Shown piece by piece: positions 35,141 through 46,843 of a stretch of DNA of 64,000 nt (position 1 is the first letter of the stretch; each line of letters opens with the position of its first letter). The stretch is from Rutidosis leptorrhynchoides (lineage: Eukaryota > Streptophyta > Magnoliopsida > Asterales > Asteraceae). Below the pieces are notes generated by a model. It was not told the DNA's origin. It did no database searches and was given only the letters and a program-made list of their open reading frames with translations. Where the stretch lies: assembly GCF_046630445.1 (NCBI RefSeq), contig NC_092341.1:32130001-32194000 (forward strand). Reading direction: 5' to 3'. The position numbers and the translations under genes were made by a program.

Positions 35141-35874
35141 AGTTACCTTGCTAAGCATGACAACAAGAAACCCTTCCTCGGAGACTTTATTATCAGCCAA
35201 AGTAGTTTCATCTTTCAAAACCTTACCATTGTGAATCAGTAATTGCTGCCCGCACGGGTAATTATCTTTTCCTTGCACATCTTCAATGTTCTTTTTGACT
35301 CCCATTATCTAGTTTCATGTCACTATATCAGTTACTTACATCATGCCATAAACATAGAAACAATCAAAACTACATTCAATTCATCAGCATATGAACCAAG
35401 TTAACAATAGACGTTAAGTCGTCGAAGCACAGGCCATTTTCCACTTACTAATATAACTTGTCCATTTCATCATCTACCTATCTATATCTATCTATATCTA
35501 TATTTATAAGATAGCATAGAGTCTATTAATAATAATATCCTGACAGTCATTACACATAATCCATATTACTTCAATTACTCTTATTTATGCTTTTACAGTG
35601 AAATAATAATAATAATAATAATTTAAAATGATATATATACATCTGGATACACACACACGCATGATATGTACCAGATTTAAAACGAAAACATTCAGTGTGC
35701 ATAATTGAGATATACATAAATAAATTACATAAACACAACAAAATCAGTAATTTGTTTATAAATATAGTATTATTAAAAATACATTTAGAAGTGATTTGAA
35801 GAACTTACAGTGTCAGAAGGTTGAACCCTAATTTCAAAGTGGCTACCTTTGAGAGTTTTAACGGTGAGCTTCAT
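31887..35874 (-). CDS. RAD23: RAD23 ubiquitin-receptor protein
   Basis: Twelve exons on the minus strand: 35874-35809, 35308-35147, 35001-34963, 34865-34807, 34710-34630, 33906-33729, 33662-33540, 33040-32975, 32742-32695, 32591-32482, 32183-32099 and 32003-31887. They join in frame to 377 residues, the usual length of plant RAD23. An N-terminal ubiquitin-like domain (1-76, [16 protein letters not shown]) is followed by a Ser/Thr/Pro/Ala-rich linker. Then come UBA1 (about 148-192, [15 protein letters not shown]), the XPC-binding/STI1 domain (about 240-310, [14 protein letters not shown]) and UBA2 (about 330-372, [16 protein letters not shown]). RAD23 carries ubiquitylated proteins to the proteasome through its ubiquitin-like domain and binds the XPC/RAD4 repair protein. 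No defect is visible. It is closest in style to the RAD23C/D type, which is a tentative subtype. Confidence 0.95.
34130..34500. repeat. Probable repeat insert in RAD23 intron 5
   Basis: The stretch starts near AAAGACCCCGATTACTCC and ends near CGATTACTCCCG ... GTCGCGAGTTTTGCAACC. It looks unlike the surrounding intron and has a recurring CGATTACTCC motif. It could be an old non-autonomous element; the family is unknown. Confidence 0.35.
35104..35139. repeat. GT microsatellite in RAD23 intron 2
   Basis: About 18 uninterrupted GT units, directly beside the minus-strand donor of exon 2 (intron begins at 35146). On the transcript it is a CA/AC run close to the 5' splice site. Confidence 0.9.
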
Positions 35875-36717
35875 ATTGAACAGATTCGATCCAACACAAG
35901 AGATATTGGGGAAGAAATTGTATGAGTGTAAATGGAGCTTTTAGCAATTAGAAGTGGAAACCCTAATTTCACGAAATACAAGCAGATCGAGACTTTTTTA
36001 TTAGAGCTAACAAGGGGAAAAGAAAAGCGACTGCGGTGTTTTGCAAGATGCTAACGGAATAGCCAAAATGTTAGGACAGGGATTATTTTCGTTGTTTTAT
36101 CACGTGTTTTGCACCTGACCACCATATTGTTACTTCGTCTTAGTCCTCGAGTACTAGACGCCACATCAGCGCCACATCAGCGCCACATCAGCGCTTACTT
36201 CTCAGAACTAAACACTTCCAACAATGACATACTTCCTCAAAAAAATTGGGACCCACTATATTATTTAATTAATACAATGTACAAGTTTAAAAGCAAAAAG
36301 TACTACAAATATATACACACTCCTCCGTCCACAAATATTTCACGGGAGGACTAAAAGAGGGACGAGAATGAGGACTAAAGGCTGGACTAACCCCTGGACT
36401 AACCGCTGCCATTGGTGTCGACACCAAACTAAAGGGTGGGCAGCCCTCAAGTAAGAACCGTTGGGAGGGCTCTTAAAAGCTTTGGTTTGAATTTTACTCA
36501 TTTTTGGGTTTTTTTTCTTCTAAAACTACGCTCTTAATAAAATATTAGTATATTCTCCATTCTAAATCTATTGTTTCTAGATAAAAAAAAATACACAGTT
36601 AAAAAATATTATTATTAAATTGTAATTTTTGTTCATTTTTCAATTTTACCCATTATCTTTTACATTCTTTTGTCTTCCATACGTAAAGTAGGGGTATATA
36701 AAATTTTTACCTTAAAC
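35875..36717. other. RAD23 upstream region
   Basis: Holds the RAD23 5' untranslated region and promoter on the minus strand. Three tandem copies of an 11-base unit (GCCACATCAGC) lie at about 36160-36194. A perfect 16-base palindrome (TTGGTGTCGACACCAA) lies near 36413. No TATA box is assigned and no gene is seen. Confidence 0.5.
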
Positions 36718-36975
36718 GTTGTGTTATAGCTCATTGGTAGTGGTCTACCTTTCATAGTGAGAGGTCAGGAGTTCGACTATCGTGGGGTACAACAGTGCAC
36801 ACAAGGTTGTTCTTTAACTTTTGAATTTCAACCAAGGGTGCATTCCGCACATCGCGTTGCGGGGTAGTGGGGGAGGGGGTTTTACCGCCCATGTCCTCGA
36901 ATTGGGTCGGGTTTTCCTCTGGACAATAGTTGAGAGCGGGTTTTGCAACTGCAGAAGATAAGGTTTAGTCCAATA
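36718..36975 (+). mobile_element. tRNA-derived SINE
   Basis: GTTATAGCTCATTGGTAG matches box A, and GGTCAGGAGTTCGACTA matches box B at tRNA-like spacing. A GC-richer body follows (GGGGTAGTGGGGGAGGGGG). Edges are approximate. It differs from the SINE at 31487, so two families are present. Confidence 0.65.
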
Positions 36976-37581
36976 AGTGATCCCAAACTGTTATTGGACG
37001 TGAAAAAAATTTGAGATTTATCACAAAAATAAATATTGGGCAATAAAATTAAAACACATAAAGTAATAATATATTTTCTAAATGTGCTGATATATCTTTA
37101 ATACCCCTTAAAATTAATAAGCCCAACATGCAATAACAAACCCTATCATCGTCCCTACTCGCATCGAATGTGTGTTTCCTTGTTCTTTTAATCTAAAACT
37201 AAAAATCTAAATCTAAAATCTTGATAATAAACAAAACCCAGTGCAAACCACCTTACGAAGTCAAGGATTCTGGGTACCTATTTCTTTCAGTTCTTAATTT
37301 ATAATCTTTTTTATACGTATTACAAGTGTATATAGATTATGATATGATCAATAGTATAGTTTCAAGGGATATATATACACATACATACATATACATATAA
37401 TAATTATTAAGTTCGTTTTTTATTAATCTATATTAACATTAGGTAACTTCGTAAGTAATACTTAATCCGAAAAAAATTCGTATAGTAATTTAGTTTGAGT
37501 ATTTGATAAGCCGTGCTTAAAGTCTGGGCTTTATATATTTATAATTTATTTATCACATGATCACAAGTCTATCACCTCTTC
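36976..37581. other. Intergenic; contains a copy of the F-box gene's 5' flank
   Basis: The stretch around 37240-37400 (AACCACCTTACGAAGTCAAGGATTC and downstream) resembles 38055-38165. A segment with the F-box gene's flank was therefore duplicated locally. No intact gene is seen. Confidence 0.45.
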
Positions 37582-37786
37582 CAGTGGCGGAACTAGAATT
37601 GGTAGATAGTGGTGTCACCGGTTAAAACTCCAAAAAAATTTCTACTACTTTATTTCAGTGGTGTCACTCAAAAAATGTATACTATCAAGTGGTGTCACTA
37701 GTTAAAAATCCAAAAAAATTTCCACTACATCGCGTATTTCAGTGGTGTCTCATGCAACCAATCGGACTATACTACATCCGCCCCTG
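37582..37786. mobile_element. hAT-type MITE
   Basis: 205 bp with inverted ends CAGTGGCGGA and TCCGCCCCTG, flanked by the perfect 8-bp target duplication ACCTCTTC (37574-37581 and 37787-37794). An 8-bp duplication with CAG...CTG ends indicates the hAT superfamily. The inside has internal direct repeats (GTGGTGTCAC) and no coding capacity. Confidence 0.85.
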
Positions 37787-37948
37787 ACCTCTTCTACGTT
37801 TTTTGATTAATTGAATTTATGTTAAGCCTTCTACGTTATACTCCGTATTATTTATTCTTGATTTCTTGTTCTTAAGAATCATTATAATGGACATATAACA
37901 AAGGAACATAATTATTATGAATTCCGTAGGTGTGATAGGTACCCAAAG

Positions 37949-38083
37949 ATGGAGGAAGTGAAGAAAATTGGGCCACAATTAGAAGATGTTGAGAATTTGG
38001 CTCACCGCATACAATCTTTGTTACATGTAAAAGAAGCTAATAATCAAACCACCGCGAACCACCTCTTCAAGGATTTTGGGTAG
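37949..38083 (+). pseudogene. Truncated duplicate of the F-box gene's first exon
   Basis: MEEVKKIGPQLEDVENL ... HRIQSLLHVKEA closely matches the start of the F-box exon at 39442. It then diverges and stops after 44 codons at TAG. The F-box core is cut off. It is probably a remnant of local duplication, although it retains an ATG that the downstream copy lacks. Confidence 0.6.
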
Positions 38084-38162
38084 CTTTTTCTTTTAGTTCT
38101 TAATTTATAATTTTCATGTCTTAGAAGTATTTTAGATTATGAACAATGGTCAAGTTTCATGT

Positions 38163-38163
<1 letters not shown>

Positions 38164-38236
<73 letters not shown>

Positions 38237-38239
38237 CTA
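38164..38239. repeat. TA microsatellite, left of the Helitron
   Basis: About 35 TA units. A second TA run at 39203-39264 begins where the Helitron ends, so the two are one microsatellite split by the insertion. Confidence 0.85.
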
Positions 38240-39201
38240 TCTATACACATTATTATAAAGCACATGCTTATAATCCTATGTGTCAATTTATCAATTAATC
38301 TGAATTAAATTTGCACACGTGTCAATTTCCCAATAAAACTTACCTTAAATAATATTTCCCACTTAAATTTTTATATAGGTTGAAATTTAGTTACTATACT
38401 TATAAATATCTATAAATTCTCAATTAAATTATGATTACACCGTATGCAAAACACCATCTCTTAATAATAATTAAAGTTTATGCTAACCATTTATAATCAT
38501 TAAAAGATATATATTTTTCAATTTATATTAGTAATAAACGTATCAATTTATTTCCATAAAAATCAGAGTTCCCACAAATACTAATAATATAAGGAGTATA
38601 ATAGTTCTATATAGAAACTAATAATATGAAGTATAATAGATGACTTCATACATAATATTATATTGTATAAAAATATCATATCATTATATATTATTAACAA
38701 AATAAATTTATATTTAATAATAAATAATTTCTTAAATAATACAGAGAACTCTAAGTGATAGAATAGAATCCATCCATTCCACATCACCTACAATTGCATC
38801 ATCTACAGAAACTTTAATCTCCCATTTACAAACTTCAATATTTTCAATAAATAGTTAATACAATTATTCGTCCATGATAGAGATAAAAATTTATTCTATA
38901 AAATCGTGTTCCGAGTAATGTTCAATTTCATATAAAGAATTGTATACAAAGTTTGTATACAAAGAATTGTAGGTAAATCGATTTCATATATCAGTCGTGT
39001 ACTATTTCATTAGTTTTTATGAAAACAACTTCACTTTTTATTATATCTTTCAACTATCGTACAATATACGGGCTCATGAACTAAATGTATCTATCTGCAA
39101 CAAACTATGCCTTTATATGTATTTATGCTATTGTTATATATTTGACATTTTCAAAAACACATATTTACAGTATCCGTGCAAAGCACGGGCTCATAAAACT
39201 A

Positions 39202-39202
<1 letters not shown>
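38240..39202 (+). mobile_element. Non-autonomous Helitron
   Basis: About 963 bp. The start TCTATACACATTATTATAAAG fits the TC-rich Helitron 5' end. The end is CTAG preceded by a hairpin (CCGTGC-AAA-GCACGG) some 14 bases upstream. There is no target duplication, and the flanking bases are A and T, as Helitrons require. The interior is AT-rich and non-coding. The exact 5' base could also be 38236. Confidence 0.75.

Positions 39203-39264
<62 letters not shown>
39203..39264. repeat. TA microsatellite, right of the Helitron
   Basis: About 30 TA units directly after the Helitron's terminal CTAG. Confidence 0.85.
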
Positions 39265-39267
<3 letters not shown>

Positions 39268-40576
39268 GTTTTCAAGTTGGGTTTTTAAACTGTAGGATTC
39301 GAATCGGTAGTTGTAGTTGCACTATTATTAATATTGATTGACTATTAATATTAATATTAAATTAAATTAATATATTGATTATTATATTATTATTATCGTG
39401 ATTATAATTATAATTATGATTATGATGATAGGTACCTGGGGGTGGAGGAAGTTAAGAGAAGCGGACCACAATTAGAAGATGTTACTCCTTTGGTTCAACG
39501 CATACAATCTTTGTTGCCGGTAGAAGAAGCTGCTCGTACTTGTGTGTTGTCAAAGTCATGGCTACACGCATGGTCTACAAACCCTATCCTCAGGTTTTGT
39601 ATCTCATAATTAGTTTCCGAAGAACAAGAGACAGATCACATGAATTTATTGGATCACACTCTGCTAAGGTATCACAAAGACAACATACCAATTGAAACTT
39701 TTGATCTTGAACTAAAAATCAAGAACCAAGAGTCAGCTTCTTTAGCTAATAAATGGATTCGAACCGTAGCTACTCAAAGATGTCTGAAGAAGCTTTCCCT
39801 CAAAATACGTAATCGTATAAGTAGCAAGTTTATACTTCCAGATGAGATATTCTCGGGAGATAACCTTCACACTATAATTGTTGGAGTTAAAGGTTCCAGT
39901 GATAACCATTGGGTTACTAGATATCCCATGACCAACTGTGTGTCGTTGAGAGTACTCGAGTTGTACAAAGTGGAGATAATTGAAGAGGTACTTGATAAGT
40001 TATTATCTACTTGTACCTTACTAGAGAAGATTAACCTTTCATATTGCAGGGTGTCGATAATAATAAATGAAATGTCCCGTTCTTATTGATTAAAAACGTT
40101 CCATATTAATTGATTTCGTTGCGAGGTTTTGACCTCTATATGAGACGTTTTTCAAAGACTGCATTCATTTTTAAAACAAACCATAACCGTTATTTCATAA
40201 ATAAAGGTTTAAAAAGCTTTACGTAGATTATCAAATAATGATAATCTAAAATATCCTGTTTACACACGACCATTACATAATGGTTTACAATACAAATATG
40301 TTACATCGAAATCAGTTCTTGAATGCAGTTTTTACACAATATCATACAAACATGGACTCCAAATCTTGTCCTTATTTTAGTATGCAACAGCGGAAGCTCT
40401 TAGTATTCACCTGAGAATAAACATGCTTTAAACGTCAACAAAAATGTTGGTGAGTTATAGGTTTAACCTATATATATCAAATCGTAACAATAGACCACAA
40501 GATTTTATATTTCAATACACATCCCATACATAGAGATAAAAATCATTCATATGGTGAACACCTGGTAACCGACATT

Positions 40577-40848
40577 TGTAACACCCCAGCTTAACATGAC
40601 CACAATATTGTCCGCTTTGCCCGCAGGCGCACGGCTTTTTCTTGGCGACCACACACGAGAAGCACTTTCCCAGGAGGTCACCCATCCTGGTAGTGCTCTC
40701 GCCCGAGCACGCTTAACCACAACGTACTCGCACTTCTACTCAGCCTGTGATCCCAAAACGCGTTGTGTCATTTAAGCGTGAGTATTACCTTATAATCCCA
40801 TGATCACTCATGTTCGTGGGCGATGTGGGATTTGTCTAGGGTGTTACA
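40577..40848 (-). repeat. Cassandra-type LTR with 5S-rRNA-like sequence
   Basis: 272 bp, TGTAACACC...GGTGTTACA. The minus strand contains 5S-rRNA-like text (GTTAAGCGTGCTCGGGCGAG and GGATGGGTGACCTCCTGGGA), the hallmark of Cassandra TRIM elements. It forms the 3' end of the chimera. Confidence 0.85.
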
Positions 40849-40932
40849 TTCACCCCCCCTTAGGGACTCATCGTCCTCGATGAGGTTTGCCCCACCACCC
40901 CCAACGGCACATGAGTGGCTCTGATACCATTC

Positions 40933-42050
40933 TGAAATGTCCCGTTCTTATTGATTAAAAACATTCCATATTAATTGATTTCGTTGCAAGGTTTTGACCT
41001 CTATATGAGACGTTTTTCAAAGACTGCATTCATTTTAAAACAAATCATAACCTTTATTTCATCAATAAAGGTTTAAAAAGCTTTATGTAGATTATCAAAT
41101 AATGATAATCTAAAATATCCTGTTTACACACGACCATTACATAATGGTTTACAATACAAATATGTTACAACAAAATAAGTTTCTTGAATGCAGTTTTTAC
41201 ACAATATCATACAAGCATGGACTCCAAATCTCGTCCTTATTTAAGTATGCGACAGCGGAAGCTCTTAATAATCACCTGAGAATAAACATGCTTAAAACGT
41301 CAACAAAAATGTTGGTGAGTTATAGGTTTAACCTATATATATCAAATCATAATAATAGACCACAAGATTTCATATTTCAATACACATCCCATACATAGAG
41401 ATAAAAATCATTCATATGGTGAACACCTGGTAACCGACATTAACAAGATGCATATATAAGAATATCCCCATCATTCCGGGACACCCTTCGGATATGATAT
41501 AAATTTCGAAGTACTAAAGCATCCGGTACTTTGGATGGGGCTTGTTGGGCCCGATAGATCTATCTTTAGGATCCGCGTCAATTAGGGTGTCTGTTCCCTA
41601 ATTCTTAGATTACCAGACTTAATAAAAAGGGGCATATTCGATTTCGATAATTCAACCATAGAATGTAGTTTCACGTACTTGTGTCTATTTTGTAAATCAT
41701 TTATAAAACCTGCATGTATTCTCATCCCAAAAATATTAGATTTTAAAAGTGGGACTATAACTCACTTTCACAGATTTTTACTTCGTCGGAAAGTAAGACT
41801 TGGCCACTGGTTGATTCACGAACCTATAACAATATATACATATATATCAAAGTATGTTCAAAATATATTTACAACACTTTTAATATATTTTGATGTTTTA
41901 AGTTTATTAAGTCAGCTGTCCTCGTTAGTAACCTACAACTAGTTGTCCACAGTTAGATGTACAGAAATAAATTGATAAATATTATCTTGAATCAATCCAC
42001 GACCCAGTGTATACGTATCTCAGTATTGATCACAACTCAAACTATATATA
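40933..42050. repeat. Long inverted repeat, left arm (gypsy LTR end)
   Basis: 1118 bases of the same LTR end found at 40068 and 51366, uninterrupted. It pairs with 42124-43241 on the other strand at high identity; the same 87-residue accidental frame appears in both arms. Confidence 0.9.
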
Positions 42051-42123
42051 TTTCGGAACAACCATAGACACTCTATATGTGAATGTTGGAGTTAGCTATA
42101 CAGGGTTGAGGTTGATTCCAAAA

Positions 42124-43241
42124 TATATATAGTTTGAGTTGTGATCAATACTGAGATACGTATACACTGGGTCGTGGATTGATTCAAGATAATATTTATC
42201 GATTTATTTCTGTACATCTAACTGTGGACAACTAGTTGTAGGTTACTAACGAGGACAGCTGACTTAATAAACTTAAAACATCAAAATATATTAAAAGTGT
42301 TGTAAATATATTTTGAACATACTTTGATATATATGTATATATTGTTATAGGTTCGTGAATCAACCAGTGGCCAAGTCTTACTTCCCGACGAAGTAAAAAT
42401 CTGTGAAAGTGAGTTATAGTCTCACTTTTAAAATCTAATATTTTTGGGATGAGAATACATGCAGGTTTTATAAATGATTTACAAAATAGACACAAGTACG
42501 TGAAACTACATTCTATGGTTGAATTATCGAAATCGAATATGCCCCTTTTTATTAAGTCTGGTAATCTAAGAATTAGGGAACAGACACCCTAATTGACGCG
42601 AATCCTAAAGATAGATCTATCGGGCCCAACAAGCCCCATCCAAAGTACCGGATGCTTTAGTACTTCAAAATTTATATCATATCCGAAGGGTGTCCCGGAA
42701 TGATGGGGATATTCTTATATATGCATCTTGTTAATGTCGGTTACCAGGTGTTCACCATATGAATGATTTTTATCTCTATGTATGGGATGTGTATTGAAAT
42801 ATGAAATCTTGTGGTCTATTATTATGATTTGATATATATAGGTTAAACCTATAACTCACCAACATTTTTGTTGACGTTTTAAGCATGTTTATTCTCAGGT
42901 GATTATTAAGAGCTTTCGCTGTCGCATACTTAAATAAGGACGAGATTTGGAGTCCATGCTTGTATGATATTGTGTAAAAACTGCATTCAAGAAACTTATT
43001 TTGTTGTAACATATTTGTATTGTAAACCATTATGTAATGGTCGTGTGTAAACAGGATATTTTAGATTATCATTATTTGATAATCTACGTAAAGATTTTTA
43101 AACCTTTATTGATGAAATAAAGGTTATGATTTGTTTTAAAATGAATGCAGTCTTTGAAAAACGTCTCATATAGAGGTCAAAACCTTGCAACGAAATCAAT
43201 TAATATGGAACGTTTTTAATCAATAAGAACGGGACATTTCA
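42124..43241. repeat. Long inverted repeat, right arm
   Basis: Reverse complement of 40933-42050 with few differences. The 73-base centre (42051-42123) is the next stretch of the LTR in inverted orientation. The turn-back point is therefore at the TATATATA run where both arms end. Confidence 0.9.
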
Positions 43242-46200
43242 ACATTAACAAGATGCATATTTAAGAATATCCCCATCATTCCGGGACACCCTTCGGATAT
43301 GATATAAATTTCGAAGTACTAAAGCATCCGGTACTTTGGATGGGGTTTGTTAGGCCCAATAGATCTATCTTTAGGATTCGCGTCAATTAGGGTGTCTGTT
43401 CCCTAATTCTTAGATTACCAGACTTAATAAAAAGGGGCATATTCGATTTTGATAATTCAACCATAGAATGTAGTTTCACGTACTTGTGTCTATTTTGTAA
43501 ATCATTTATAAAACCTGCATGTATTCTCATCCCAAAAATATTAGATTTTAAAAGTGGGACTATAACTCACTTTCACAGATTTTTACTTCGTCGGGAAGTA
43601 AGACTTGGCCACTGGTTGATTCACGAACCTATAACAATATATACATATATATCAAAGTATGTTCAAAATATATTTACAACACTTTTAATATATTTTGATG
43701 TTTTAAGTTTATTAAGTCAGCTGTCCTCTTTAGTAACCTACAACTAGTTGTCCACAGTTAGATGTACAGAAATAAATCGATAAATATTATCTTGAATCAA
43801 TCCACGACCCAGTGTATACGTATCTCAGTATTGATCACAACTCAAACTATATATATTTTGGAATCAACCTCAACCCTGTATAGCTAACTCCAACATTCAC
43901 ATATAGAGTGTCTATGGTTGTTCCGAAATATATATAGATGTGTCGACATGATAGGTCAAAACATTGTATACGTGTCTATGGTATCTCAAGATTACATAAT
44001 ATACAATACAAGTTGATTAAGTTATGGTTGGAATAGATTTGTTACCAATTTTCACGTAGCTAAAATGAGAAAAAATTATCCAATCTTGTTTTACCCATAA
44101 CTTCTTCATTTTAAATCCGTTTTGAGTGAATCAAATTGCTATGGTTTCATATTGAACTCTATTTTATGAATCTAAACAGAAAAAGTATAGGTTTATAGTC
44201 AGAAAAATAAGTTACAAGTCGTTTTTGTAAAGGTAGTCATTTCAGTCGAAAGAACGACGTCTAGATGACCATTTTAGAAAACATACTTCCACTTTGAGTT
44301 TAACCATAATTTTTGGATATAGTTTCGTGTTCATAATAAAAATCATTTTCCCAGAATAACAACTTTTAAATCAAAGTTTATCATAGTTTTTAATTAACTA
44401 ACCCAAAACAGCCCGCGGTGTTACTACGACGGCGTAAATCCGGTTTTACGGTGTTTTTCGTGTTTCTAGGTTTTAAATCATTAAGTTAGCATATCATATA
44501 GATATAGAACATGTGTTTAGTTGATTTTAAAACTCAAGTTAGAAGGATTAACTTTTATTTGCGAACAAGTTTAGAATTAACTAAACTATGTTCTAGTGAT
44601 TACAAGTTTAAACCTTCGAATAAGATAGCTTTATATGTATGAATCGAATGATGTTATGAACATCATTACTACCTCAAGTTCCTTGGATAAAACTACTGGA
44701 AATGAGAAAAATAGATCTAGCTTCAAAGGATCCTTGGATGGCTTGAAAGTTCTTGAAGCAGAATCATGACACGAAAACAATTTCAAGTAAGATTTCCACT
44801 CGAAATAAGATTGTTATAGTTATAGAAATTGAATTAAAGTTTGAATATGATTATTACCTTGTATTAGAAAGATAACCTACTGTAAGTAACAAAGGTTTCT
44901 TGATCTTGGATGATTACTGGGAATGGATTTAGAAAACTTGGAAGTAAACTTGCAATCTTGGAAGTATTCTTGATTTTATGAAACTAGAACTTTTGGAATT
45001 TATGAAGAACACTTAGAACTTGAAGATAGAACTTGAGAGAGATCAATTAGATGAAGAAAATTGAAGAATGAAAGTATTTTTAGGTGTTTTTGGTCGTTGG
45101 TGTATGGATTAGATATAAAGGATATGTAATTTTATTTTCATGTAAATAAGTCATGAATGATTACTCATATTTTTGTAATTTTATGAGATATTTCATGCTA
45201 GTTGCCAAATGATGATTCCCACATGTGTTAGGTGACTCACATGGGCTGCTAAGAGCTGATCATTGGAGTGTATATACCAATAGTACATACATCTAAAAGC
45301 TGTGTATTGTACGAGTACGAATACGGGTGCATACGAGTAGAATTGTTGATGAAACTGAACGAGGATGTAATTGTAAGCATTTTTGTTAAGTAGAAGTATT
45401 TTGATAAGTGTCTTGAAGTCTTTCAAAAGTTTATAAATACATATTAAAACACTACATGTATATACATTTTAACTGAGTCGTTAAGTCATCGTTAGTCGTT
45501 ACATGTAAATGTTGTTTTGAAACCTTTAGGTTAACGATCTTGTTGAATGTTGTTAACCTATTGTTTATTATAACAAATGAGATGTTAAATTGTTATATTA
45601 TCATGATATTATGATATATAATATATCTTAGTATGATATATATACAGTTAAATGCCGTTACAACGATAATCGTTACATATATGTCTCGTTTCGAAATCAT
45701 TAAGTTAGTAGTCTTATTTTTACATATGTATTTCATTGTTAATACACTTAATAATATATTTACTTATCATTTAACATAATTAACCAAGTGTATCAATATC
45801 TTAATATGATTCATATGTACCTAGTAAGACGTTGTTATAACGATAATCGTTATATATATCGTTTTCGAGTTTCTTAAATTAATAGTCTCATTTTTATGTA
45901 TATAACTCATTGTTAAAATACCTAATGAGATACATACTTATAATAAAATCATGTTAACTATATATATAACCATATATATGTCATCGTATAGTTTTTACAA
46001 GTTTTAACGTTCGTGAATCACCGGTCAACTTGGGTGGTCAATTATCTATATGAAACCTATTTCAATTAATCAAGTCTTAACAAGTTTGATTGCTTAACAT
46101 GTTGGAAACACTTAATCATGTAAATAACAATTTCATTTAGTATATATATAAACATGGAAAAGTTCGGGTCACTACAATAAAGGTTAAAAATCTTCGTTAT

Positions 46201-46843
46201 CTTAACAGGTTGACTATAAATTCACATAAACTAAATAATAAGTTGCAAATGGATTATTTCCCTAGTATTAGTTCTATCATTAATTGTGTAGCTTTGAAAG
46301 TACTCGAGTTGTTACAAGTGAGCATAAGTGGAGAGGTACTTGATAGTTTATTCTCTACTTGTACATTACTTGAGAAGATAAACCTTTCATATTACAGGGG
46401 CTTGACGGAAGTCAAGGTTAAGAAGCTTCGATATCTTCAAGAATTTACATTTAGACCGGTATTCGACAAAGAACAAAATGAAATTATTGAAGTTAATGAT
46501 GTCCCTAACCTTCGATATTTTTGCTACACGTCATGGTATCAGAGGTATCCTATACCATTCAACATTGAATCCATAAGTAGAGTGACTGAATTAGTTTTAC
46601 ATGGCGTGATGATAGATGCTGCATTTTTTGACGTGATGAAATCGCAATTACTGTTTCTGGAGAGTTTGGTCCTTGACATTGGTGGTTGGAGTCCGGAAAA
46701 GTTGGATATTACAAGTGTGTCGCTGAAAAAACTGGCTCTAAGATCGCTTGCAAACCGGGAATTTGACGTACACGTTTATGCTCCCAAATTACTTAATTTG
46801 CGTTACAGTGGCACCACAGTTCCCAATCTCTTGTTTCCAAATC

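Larger units (their letters stand above)
40577..43241 (-). mobile_element. Chimeric Cassandra/gypsy-LTR insertion
   Basis: 2665 bp flanked by the perfect 5-bp target duplication ACATT (40572-40576 and 43242-43246). On the minus strand it begins TGAAATGTCCCG with a 1.1-kb gypsy LTR end in inverted orientation, turns back through a 73-base centre and ends the second arm at GGGACATTTCA. It continues with a TGGTATCAGAGC primer-binding site, a short interior, the purine tract AAGGGGGGG and a Cassandra LTR ending TGTTACA. The outer ends are TG and CA as in an LTR element, but the two ends belong to different families. Confidence 0.82.
40068..46176 (-). mobile_element. Gypsy solo LTR in the F-box gene, hit by a second insertion
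   Basis: It starts TGAAATGTCCCG and ends GGTCACTACA on the plus strand, with the 5-bp target duplication ATAAA (40063-40067 and 46177-46181). Without the 2.67-kb insertion at 40577-43241, it equals the 3.4-kb LTR at 51366-54788 in length and order. No internal region is present, so it is a solo LTR left by recombination between the two LTRs of a former element. Confidence 0.88.

Noticed and set aside
36718-36800. tRNA gene
   Set aside because: Pol III boxes only; the sequence between them does not fold as a tRNA.
39085-39341. Protein with a Tyr-Ile repeat
   Set aside because: It is a translation of the TA microsatellite.
40640-40740. 5S rRNA gene
   Set aside because: The 5S-like text is partial and sits inside a TGTAACACC...GTGTTACA LTR, as in Cassandra elements.
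41679-41942. Conserved 87-residue protein repeated four times (also 42232, 43484, 52113)
   Set aside because: It recurs only because the LTR recurs. It has no domain and lies in the LTR strand opposite to transcription or within the inverted repeat.
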